This document shows, one piece after another, positions 8,688 to 17,900 of a stretch of 64,000 nt of DNA (the first letter of the stretch is position 1; every line of letters begins with the position of its first letter). A program made the position numbers and the translations under genes. The stretch lies in contig NZ_GG657754.1 in assembly GCF_000158915.1 (NCBI RefSeq), positions 10,174,681 to 10,238,680 of the forward strand, in the 5' to 3' direction. This stretch comes from Streptomyces himastatinicus ATCC 53653. Its GTDB lineage: Bacteria; Actinomycetota; Actinomycetes; Streptomycetales; Streptomycetaceae. Under the pieces are notes generated by a model. The model was not told where the DNA came from, searched no databases, and saw only the letters and a program-made list of their open reading frames with translations.

Positions 8688-11600
8688 TCAGTTCGCCTCG
8701 AAACGGAACCCCCCGAAGTCCGGCCGCGGCGGGGAGGTGGAGTCCTGGTCGGGGTGGAGGTCGAGGTCGGTCCAGGGCGCCGAGGGGGTCTCGGCGATGG
8801 CGGTCAGTGCGAGGACCACCTGATCCAGCAACAGCTGGGCGGTGTCCGGCAGATAGAGGTCGCGGTCGTACTGGAGGAGCAGGCTCAGCCCGTCGGGGCG
8901 TTCGCACCCCTGGAAGGACAGCTCGAACATCCCGGTGTCCAACGGGACGGGGCCGCCGGTCAGGGTCAGCCCGGGACCGCTGCCTGCCGAGATCCGCGGA
9001 TAGCACGTGACCCAGACGTCGAAGAGCGGATTGCGCGACGGAGCGACGGGCGGGGCGAGTTGCCGGACCAGGTGGTCGAACGGGTAACGCGCGTGATCGA
9101 TCGCCTCGTGGACCCGCTCGGCGACCAGGCCGAGCAGGCCGGCGCAACTGCCGCCGTGCAGCGGCAGCCGCAGCGCCACCGAGTTGACGCAGCAGGTCAG
9201 CTGGTCGGTGAGGGCCAGTTCACCGCGGAGGTTCACCGGGGTCCCCAGGCACAGATCGGTGCTCGATGTGGCCCGGTTCAGCGTCATGGCCACGGCCGCC
9301 GCGACGGGGGTGAGCAGACCGCTGCGCACCTCGCGGGCGAGAGCGCGCAGGGCTTCGGTCGTGGCCTCGTCCAGTTCCGCACGGACCACGTCGCAGTGCC
9401 GTCCGGCCCGGCCGGTCCGCGGGAGGTCGACGGGGAGCGGGAGCGGCTCGGGGTGGGGGACCAGCAGGGCCCGCCAGTACTCCAGCTGGTGGTCGAGCGC
9501 CCCGGATTCGAGCAGCGCGGCCTGTGCGGCAGCCGTCCGCGACGCGTCGCGGACGAGTCCGGGCAGCTTGCCGGGTTCCTGCCGGGCTGCCTCGTCATGG
9601 AGGGCACACAGGTCACGGGCGAGGATCTCCAGGCCGGGCCCGTCGCACACGATGTGGTGGGCGACGGTCAGCAGCCGGTGCCGCCCGTCCGGGAGCACGA
9701 AGAGGGTGACCCGCAGCAGGGGCCCGTTCTCCAGGTCGAAGGGGCGGTGGGCGCGCTCGCGCACCGCCGCCGTCAAGGTGGCCTCGGGGTCCACCGCGCG
9801 GGACAGGTCGACCGTCTCGGGCAGCAGCTGCGGCCCGTCCAGCCGGACGTACGGCCTGCCGTTCTTCCCGGTCAGCACGGCTCGCAGGAGCGCATGGCGC
9901 TGCCGTAGCCCGGCCAGCGCGGTGCCGAGGGCGAGCGGGTCGAGCGCGCCCCCGCAGTCGAAGAGCGCGGGGACGTTGTACGCCGCGTCGCCCTCCGGCC
10001 GGGTCTGGTGGAGCAGCCATTGCCACTCCTGGACGGGGAGCAGCCCGAACTCTCCGGTGTCCGGGTCGGATCCGGCCGGGAACTCGTCCTCGGGATGTTC
10101 GGCGATGCCTCGTTCGAGGGCGCGGCCGGCCAGTGCCGAGGGGGTCGGGCACTCGAAGACGTCGATGGCTCGGATCCGCGCGCCGAGACGTTGCGCGAGC
10201 GCGGCAGCCAGTTCGGCGGCGGCCAGGCTGTGGCCGCCGAGTACGAAGAAGTCGTCGTCGGCGCCGACGGCCGGTGCGGACAGGACGGCGGCGAACGCCG
10301 CGCGCGTCGCGTCGAGCACGGGGCCGCCGACCGTGCCGGGCTCGGCCCGCACCTGGGCGCGGGGCAGTTCCCGGGCGGCGAGCAGCCCTCGGTCCACCTT
10401 GCCGTTGGGGGTGTAGGGGACGTCCGTGAGCGCCACCACAGCGGTGGGGACCATGTAGGAGGGCAGCTCCTCGGCGAGCCGTTCCCGCAGCCGCGCCGGG
10501 TCCGGTGCGGGGGTGGCGGCGCTTCCCACCACGTAGGCGACCAGCAGCCGTTCGGTGGGCGCCTCGTGCACCACGGCCACGGCCGAGTCGATGCCCGGCA
10601 GCGAGGTCAGGACGGTCTCGATCTCGCCCAGTTCGATCCGGAAGCCGCGCACCTTCACCTGGTTGTCGGCCCGGCCCCGGAAGTCGAGGTTCCCGTCCGG
10701 TCGGAAGCTGACCAGATCGCCCGTGCGGTAGAGGCGGCCGGGGTCCACGGACGGCATGACGACGAACTTCTCGGCGGTCGCCTCCGGCAGCCCCGCATAG
10801 CCCGCCCCCGGCCCCGCGCCCCCGATGAACAGCTCTCCGATCGCGCCGGGGACGGTGTGCCCGCCCCACGGGTCGAGGACGTAGTAACGCAGGTTGTCCA
10901 TGGGACGGCCCACGGTGGGCGGTGGCTCGGCGGCGCCCGCGGCGCAGCGGTGCCAGGACTGGAAGACGGTGGCCTCGGTGGGTCCGTAGACGTAGATGAG
11001 GTCACGGCCGGGCTGCCAGCGGTCCACCAGGTCCTGGCTGAACAGCTCGCCGCCGGTGACGACGGTGCGCACCCCGGGGAACCTGTTCGGGTCGAGATGG
11101 GACAGCAGCGAGGAGAGCGCGAAGACGGTGTCGGCCTCGTGGCGTGCGACGTACTCGGCGAGCGCTCCCGGTGAGATCTCGGCCTCTTCGAAGGGGACGA
11201 CCGCGGCCCCGGCGTACAGCGCCGCGAAGATCTCCCAGACGCAGACGTCGAACCCGGGGCTCGCCAGTTGCAGGCAGCGCCTCCCCTCACCCAGCCCGAA
11301 CTGCCGCGCGGTGGTGGACAGCAGGTTGCGCAGGCCCTGTTCGAGGATCACGGCGCCCTTGGGCGTTCCGGTCGAGCCGGAGGTGTGCATCACGTAGGCG
11401 ACGGACGACGGCGACCGCTCCACCGGCCATTCGCCGTCCCCCGGGGACGGGCGCGCCGCGAGGTCGTCCAGGTCCACGGTCACGTTCGTGGTGTGCGGGA
11501 CCAGGTGCGTGGTGGACGGCACCGACACCAGGGTGGGCACGTCTGCGGCGATACGGCGGATCCGGTCCGGCGGATAACCGGGGTCCACCGGTACGCAGAC

Positions 11601-12392
11601 CGCGCCCATGCCGAGGACGGCCACCCAGGCGACCACCAACTCCGCGCCGCGCGGCAGGCACAGATGGACCGGGTCGCCGGGGCCCACACCGCTGCGGCGC
11701 AGGTCCGCGGCGAGGGCTGCCGCCAGGGACTGGAGTTCACCGCGGTCGAGGGTGCGGCCGGTGGTGACGACGGCCGGCAGCTCCGGCCGGTCGACGGCCA
11801 GCCCGGCCAGCACCCGGGCCACCGATGTCGTGGGCAGGGCGGTTTCGGTGCGGTTCAGGTCCTTCACCGACCACTTCCGCTCGTCCGGGGTCAGCAGCGG
11901 CAGGCGTGACAGCGGGGTGGCCGTGCTCCGCGGGTCGGCCAGGAAGCCGGCCACGGCCGTCAGCATCGAGACGATCCGGTCCGCGGTGAGCGAGTCGCGC
12001 CGTCCCGTGCCCGCGCCCGTGCCCGTGCCCGCGCCCGTGCCCACGCCGAGGGTGACGGTGGGGTGAGCGGCCCCGGAAGGCCAGCTGATGACCGCCTCGG
12101 TACGCGGGCCCGCCACGAAGTCACCGTCCAGGTCGAGCACCCGGGTGGGGTCGTGCGCGGTGGCGTCGGTGGCTTCGGCCAGCGCGGACCGCGCCGCCTC
12201 CAGCAGCGCCCGCCCGTCGTCGCCGGGAGCCGTCCGGAGCGTGACGGACCGGGGCTTCGCCGCCTGCCATACGGTCAGGGACGGCAGGCTCTCCCCGTCG
12301 AGGTGGCCCAGGACCACTCCCGCGGCCGCGAGGGCCACCGCCGGATCGAGGGATACCGCCGGATCGAGGGATACCGCCGAATCGTGGATCAT
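8688..12392 (-). CDS. NRPS (half-C, A, T, C; terminal condensation domain)
   Basis: This 1234-residue nonribosomal peptide synthetase is the third of the assembly line. Order: a short C-lobe-like region (1-160) without HHxxxDG; an adenylation domain (about 165-660) with HTSGSTGTPKGAV, the FDVCVWE core, YGPTEAT, YRTGD and NGKVDR; a carrier domain with FFVLGGHSLAAAEL (about 700-770); and a full condensation domain (800-1230) with intact HHIVCDG. By-eye alignment to GrsA gives the specificity residues D-V-W-A-V-G-V-V-F-K, which I cannot match to a known substrate. There is no thioesterase, reductase or terminal carrier, so the chain probably ends through the last C domain. Its ATG overlaps the stop of the upstream NRPS gene. 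Confidence 0.93.
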   Translation of the reverse strand: MIHDSAVSLDPAVSLDPAVALAAAGVVLGHLDGESLPSLTVWQAAKPRSVTLRTAPGDDGRALLEAARSALAEATDATAHDPTRVLDLDGDFVAGPRTEAVISWPSGAAHPTVTLGVGTGAGTGTGAGTGRRDSLTADRIVSMLTAVAGFLADPRSTATPLSRLPLLTPDERKWSVKDLNRTETALPTTSVARVLAGLAVDRPELPAVVTTGRTLDRGELQSLAAALAADLRRSGVGPGDPVHLCLPRGAELVVAWVAVLGMGAVCVPVDPGYPPDRIRRIAADVPTLVSVPSTTHLVPHTTNVTVDLDDLAARPSPGDGEWPVERSPSSVAYVMHTSGSTGTPKGAVILEQGLRNLLSTTARQFGLGEGRRCLQLASPGFDVCVWEIFAALYAGAAVVPFEEAEISPGALAEYVARHEADTVFALSSLLSHLDPNRFPGVRTVVTGGELFSQDLVDRWQPGRDLIYVYGPTEATVFQSWHRCAAGAAEPPPTVGRPMDNLRYYVLDPWGGHTVPGAIGELFIGGAGPGAGYAGLPEATAEKFVVMPSVDPGRLYRTGDLVSFRPDGNLDFRGRADNQVKVRGFRIELGEIETVLTSLPGIDSAVAVVHEAPTERLLVAYVVGSAATPAPDPARLRERLAEELPSYMVPTAVVALTDVPYTPNGKVDRGLLAARELPRAQVRAEPGTVGGPVLDATRAAFAAVLSAPAVGADDDFFVLGGHSLAAAELAAALAQRLGARIRAIDVFECPTPSALAGRALERGIAEHPEDEFPAGSDPDTGEFGLLPVQEWQWLLHQTRPEGDAAYNVPALFDCGGALDPLALGTALAGLRQRHALLRAVLTGKNGRPYVRLDGPQLLPETVDLSRAVDPEATLTAAVRERAHRPFDLENGPLLRVTLFVLPDGRHRLLTVAHHIVCDGPGLEILARDLCALHDEAARQEPGKLPGLVRDASRTAAAQAALLESGALDHQLEYWRALLVPHPEPLPLPVDLPRTGRAGRHCDVVRAELDEATTEALRALAREVRSGLLTPVAAAVAMTLNRATSSTDLCLGTPVNLRGELALTDQLTCCVNSVALRLPLHGGSCAGLLGLVAERVHEAIDHARYPFDHLVRQLAPPVAPSRNPLFDVWVTCYPRISAGSGPGLTLTGGPVPLDTGMFELSFQGCERPDGLSLLLQYDRDLYLPDTAQLLLDQVVLALTAIAETPSAPWTDLDLHPDQDSTSPPRPDFGGFRFEAN
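12343..12378 (-). repeat. 18-bp tandem repeat coding a linker at the NRPS N-terminus
   Basis: Two perfect copies of an 18-base unit (12343-12360, 12361-12378), with partial copies on either side, encode repeated S-L-D-P-A-V at the very start of the third NRPS. In-frame repeat number changes would alter linker length without breaking the gene. Confidence 0.85.
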
Positions 12393-14918
12393 GCCCCCTC
12401 CCGGGACGTCCGGACCATCTTGCAGACGCCGGCCGGCGTGGGGGTGGCGAAGAAATCGTCCACTTCCACGTACACATCGAGCCGCTCCGCCAGTTCCATC
12501 ACCAGGCCCAGCGCGAGCAGACTGTCGCCGCCCGCCGCGAAGAAGTCCTCGTCCGTCCCGACCGAGTCGACGTTGAGCACGCCCGCGAAGACCGCACGTA
12601 CGTCGTCCACCAGATCCAGCAGATCCGGCAGATCCGGCAGATCCGGCCTGGACCCGTCGGTGCCGGTGCCCGTGCCGGGGGCCTCCGCCGGGTCCGCCGG
12701 TGCCGCGCCCGGCACCGGCAGGAAGGGACCGCAGCGCAGGTCCGCCGCTGCCCGGACGCCCAGCTCCCCGCGGTCCGCCTTGCCGTTCACTGTCAGCGGC
12801 ATGGCAGCCAGGCCGACGATCGTCGCGGGGACCATCGGGGCCGGGAGCGTGTCACGGACCCGCTCGCGCACGGCGTGCACATCCTCGGCCGCCGGTCCGC
12901 TCACATAGGCCACCAGGGCTTCGGTGACGACGCCGTTCCCGACCGGGACCACGGCCACCGCCTCCACCCCGGGCAGGGCCGCGAGGGCGGCCTCCACATC
13001 ACCGATCTCGATCCGGTTGCCGCGCACCTTGACCTGCGCGTCAGCGCGGCCGAGGAACTCCAGAACGCCGTCCGGGCGCCACCAGCCCCGGTCACCGGTG
13101 TGATAGCGGCGCCCGCCCGGCTGCCGCGGGGCGGCCCGGAACGCCTTGGCGGTGGCCGCCGGACTCCGCCAGTAACCGTCGGCCAGTCGGGGCCCGGACA
13201 GACAGATCTCCCCGGCGAATCCCGGTGGAACCCGGCGGCCCCGCGAGTCCAGCACCTGGACGACGGTCCCGGCTACCGGGAAAAAAGATCGGGTGGCCGA
13301 ACGGCGGTTCCGAGCCGTGGTCCAGCGCCGTCGAACCGACCGAGTTCTCGGTCGGCCCGTACTCGTTCACGAGCCGGACGCCGGGCATCAGCCGCAGGTG
13401 GCGGGCGACGAGTTCCGGCGGCACCGCCTCCCCGGCCACCACGACGGTGCGCAGCGTGTCGCGGTGTGCGGCGAGCCCGTCCAGGACGAGCTGGTACAGG
13501 CTGGGCACGAAGGTGGCGTGTGTGACGCCTTGCCCGGCCACCAGCGCGCACACCTTCTGTACGTCCAGCCGGTGGCGCTCCTCCAGCAGCACCAGCCGTC
13601 CGCCGGAGGCGAGAACGGCGAAGACGTCGGCCACCGAGCTGTCGAAGAACAACGACGGCACCAGCAGCATCCGGGTGTCGCGGCCCAGCCCCTGGTAGCG
13701 GCGCCGCCATCGCAGGAACGGGTGAACGGCACCGTGCCGGACCACCACGCCCTTGGGCCGTCCGGTACTGCCCGATGTGTAGATCACATAGGCGGTGTCC
13801 TCCGGGCCGGGCGGCGGTACGTCCACATCCACCGCGGCGTCGCCCACGTCCCCCGCCACGGCGGCCAAGGACAGCACGGGACAGTCCGGCGGCGTGGCGC
13901 CGGGCGGCAGCGTCACGCCGGGATCGAGCACCACGGCGGCCGGGGCCAGATCCCGCAGCATGGCGTCCAGCCGCGCTCCCGGCGCGCCCGGGTCGAGCGG
14001 TACGTACGCCGCTCCCGCCCGCAGCGTGCCCAGGACGACGGCCAGGGTGCGCCAGGACTTCGGGCCGATCACGACCACCGGGCTGCCGTCTCGTACGCCG
14101 CTCAGGCGCAGCTGCCGCGCGACCCTCGTGGCGGCGGCCAGCAGTTGGCCGTAGGTCAGCTCGGCTCCGCCGACGTCGACCACGGCGATGTCGTCCGAGT
14201 GAGCCGCCGCGTGGGCCTCGACGCCGGAGAGCAGCGTCCCCGACTCAGGCGCCGGGTCGTCGCCGGTCTCCCAGGCGGCCACGTCCCCGGCCCAGTCGCC
14301 GCCCTCCGGTATCGGGGCCCGGTTCGGCATGGGATCCCAGTCCGCCAGGGGATCCCGGGGCCGCTCGAACGCGCTCAGCGCGTGATCGAGGACCCGCACC
14401 AGGACCTCGGCGAACCACCGCTCGTAGCGGCTCCGGTCCATGTCCACCCGCAGCGCGCGACCGCCGTCCGCGTCCTTCGCGAGCAGCGTCACCGTGAGCG
14501 GCGCCAGGATCTCCGGTTCGGCCACGGCCGCCGACGCGACGAGAACCTCGGCCCCGTGGGGTTGTGGCGCACCCGCCTTGACCAGGCCGTCCACCGCCAG
14601 CACCAGATCGGCGGGCGTCGCCGCCGCGGTCACGTCCACCGGGCAGGCCACTCCGCCGTCCGGCCGCTGCACGTGCAGCACGGCCTGTTCGCCGGCGTCG
14701 GCACCGGCCGCCACCAGCGACAGCGCCGCGGCGAGCACCACGAGCTCCTCCGGAGCCCGGCCGCCGCTGATCCGTTCCAGGCCCCCGCGGGCGGACGGCG
14801 ACAACGCGGCTTCGGCCACGACCCGGCCCAGCACCGGTGTTCCGGTCAGCCGCGGCCGCAGCCCGCCCGCGCGTGGAACCGGGGAGGTGTCCGGGGCCGC
14901 GGCTGTCTCAGAACTCAT
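12389..14918 (-). CDS. NRPS (half-C, A, T), interrupted by a 1-base insertion
   Basis: This is the second NRPS gene. With one base removed at the A6 run 13281-13286 it reads as one 842-residue protein. Order: a C-lobe-like region without HHxxxDG (about 1-220), an adenylation domain (about 225-735) with YTSGSTGRPKGVV, FFDSSVADVF and EYGPTENS before the break and then ADGYWRSP, YHTGDRG, GRADAQVKVRGNRIE and NGKADR after it, and a carrier domain with FFAAGGDSLLALGL. Without correction translation ends near 13092. The residues at the specificity positions read D-S-A-T-V-A-E-V-G-K by eye. It overlaps the first NRPS by 11 bases and the third by 4, as expected for a coupled operon. Real mutation, +1 slippage on TTT-TTT-C, or an assembly error are all possible. 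Confidence 0.88.
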
Positions 14919-17900
14919 AGCTGGTGGTCCCCCAGGTGGTGGTGGTGTCGGTGGCCGCGCGCGGCTCGGGCGTGCCCCCGGCCGGGGCCGGAGGCTGCGA
15001 CAGCGGCCGCTCGGGCGTGGTGTGCAGGGCGACCAGTTCGGCGGCCACCTCGTCGGCGAGCGCTCCGGCCCGGTCCTGGCCGAAGAGCGCCGGGTCGTAG
15101 GAGAGTTCCAGCAGCAGCCGGCCGTCCTCCTCCCGGGCGAACAGGCGCAGGTCCGCGGTGACCGGCGGGGTGAGCGGGGGGTACTCGCGGGTGCGGAACG
15201 CCCGGCCGTCCGCGTCGCCGCCCGGTCCCGGCCGCGTTCCCTCCCAGCTCACCCCGGCGTCGAAGAAGAGCTGCCGTCCCGGGTGCCGTGGCGGTCGCAG
15301 CTCCCGGACCAGGCGGTCCAACGGCACTCGCCCGTGTTCGTACGCCTCCAGGGGCCCGGTCCCGGACCTGGGAGAGCAGGCCGCGCCGGGTCAGGTCCGG
15401 GGCCGGCTCCAGACGCAGCGGCAGCTCGTCGACGAAGCATCCGACGACCGTCGGCCGTTCCACCGGGCTGATCGGGAAGCCCAGCAGCAGGTCCCGCGCC
15501 CCGGAACTCCGCCGCAGCACGGCGGTGAAGGCGGCCACCACGGCCATGAAGGTGCTGGCGTCGCAGGCCGCGGCGCACGACCGCACGGCGGCGCTCACCT
15601 CGGGGTCCAGCCGCCGCCGGACGACACCGGCAACCGGCGAGCGCTTCGCCGGGCGGTCGGGCGTGCCGGACAGGTCGAGCAGCGGCAGCGGTGGGGCCAG
15701 CCGCGCACGCCAGTAGGCGAGGGACGGCTCGGCGGAGACGGAGTCCAGCCACGCGTCCTCCGCCGCGGCCCACTCGCGCAGGCCCGCCGACGCCGTCGGC
15801 AGCCGGGGCGGTCCCGTACCGGTCTGTGCGCAGGCTTCCAGCAGGTCGCGGGCGAAGACGTCCAGGCTCGCCCCGTCCCAGATCAAGTGGTGGGCGGTGA
15901 CCACGAGGACGTCCCCGCCGCGTACGCCCCGCAGGTGCCGGATCTGGAACAGCGGGCCGTGCTCGGGGTCGAACACGACCTCGCGGGCGTCCATGGCGAC
16001 CGTGGCCACCGCCGGGTCGTCCGGGCCGGTGTCCGCGGGCAGTTCCACGGACACCAGCGGAAGGGGAACGGATCCGGCCGGTACGACCTCCTGGAACAGC
16101 TCGCCGTCCGCATGGCGGAACCGCGTGCGCAGCGACTCATGCCGCTCGATCACCGCGCGGACTGCCTCGCCCAGCGGCCCGGGTTCGAGGACGTACGGCA
16201 GCAGAAGCGCCGCCGAGACGTTGAACGCCGTGGGCGGTCCCGAACGGGTGGCGAGCCAGATCCGCCGCTGGGCGCTCGTCGCGGGGCTCCGCATGGCCGG
16301 GACCGCGTCCTTCGGACGGGCCGCCGCCGCGCGCGGTTCGCCGTGGCCGTCGATCGCGGGCTGACGTGCGACGAACGCGGCGAACTCACGTACCGTCTGG
16401 TGCTCGAAGGCGGCGCGCAACGGCACCTCGACCCCGAAGACCGACCGGGCCATCGCCACGATCCGGGCCGCGGTGAGGCTGTGTCCCCCGAGCTCGAACA
16501 GGCCGGCGTCCGGGTCGGTCACCGGGTGTCCGAACACCTCCGACCAGAGCTCGGCGACCGGGCCGAGCAGGGGTGTGTCCCCGGTCGGCGCGATGTCGCC
16601 CGCGGGCCGGGGGAGGTGTTCCGGTACGACGGACGGGGGCGCCGGAGCCGGAATCGGGCGGGCCGCCGTGGCGGCCTGCGCGAGCGGGGCGTGCGGGTCC
16701 CGCACCAGCTCCTGGAGCAGCTCGCGCAGCTGCTCGCCGAACCGGGCCGCGCTGCGTGCCGTGAACAGGTCGTCCCGGTAGCCGACCCAGACCTCGGCCG
16801 GATCGCCGGAGTCTCCCTCCGGTATCAGGAAGCCGAAGGTGAGGTCGAAGTCGCAGACTTCGGGGGCCGCCCGCAGATGCCGGGCCGTCAGCCCGGTGCC
16901 GCCCGCGTCGGCCGAGATCGTCCCGGACAGGACGGTCTCGACCAGGACGTCGAAGAGCGGGTTGCGGCCGTGCTCGCGGCGGATGCCGAGGTCGTCCACC
17001 ACCCGGTCGAAGGGGTACTCCTCGTGCTCCTGCACATCGAGCGCGGTACGGCGCACCGCCTCCAGCAGATCGGCGAAGGAGCCGTCCGGGGCCAAGGGGG
17101 TGCGCAGCACGACGGTGTTGACGAAGAGGCCCACCTCGTCGGCGGTCCCGGCAGCACCGCGTCCGGCCACGACCGTGCCCAGCGGCAGGTCGGCGGCTCC
17201 CCCGAGGCGGTGCAGCAGGACCCGTACCGCCGCCACGTACACCATGAACGCGGTGGCGCCGCTCCGTACGGACAGCGCCCGGACGTCACCGGTCAGCCGC
17301 TCGCCGAGGCCGATCCGCGCGAGCCCGCCCGCGTTGCCGCGGTGCCTGCCGGGCGGGTGGTCCACGGGCAGCGCCGCCGTCGGGGGGAGTCCGGCGAGGG
17401 CGTCGCGCCAGAAGCGCGCGTGCTTCTCGCCCGGGGCGCCGGTCAGCCGCCGCTCCAGTGCGCGGGAGTGGGCGAGATAGCCGGTGGACCGGGGCAGCCG
17501 GGGCTTCTCCCCGCGCTCGAACGCCGCGGCGGCCGTCATCAGGTCCCGCACCAGGACGGTGTACGACCACCCGTCGTTCACGGCGTGATGGATGTTGAAC
17601 AGCAGTACGGGCGGGCGGCCCGCGCAGGACAGATAGCGCATCCGGAACAGGGGTCCGGAGGCCAGGTCGAACCTCCACCGGGCCTCGTCGGCACGGCAGC
17701 GGAGCAGCGTGGCGTCGTAGGCATGGGGCTCGACGGACTCGACGAACGGCCGCACGAGCAGCTCGGAGGGCTCCAGCACCACCTGCCGCAGTTCACCGTC
17801 GCTCTCGCCGTCGCCCTCGGGCAGCACGAAGACCGTGCGCAGCGCCTCGTGCCGGGCGACCAGGTACTGGACGGCGGCCTCCAGCGCGTCCTGCTCCAGG

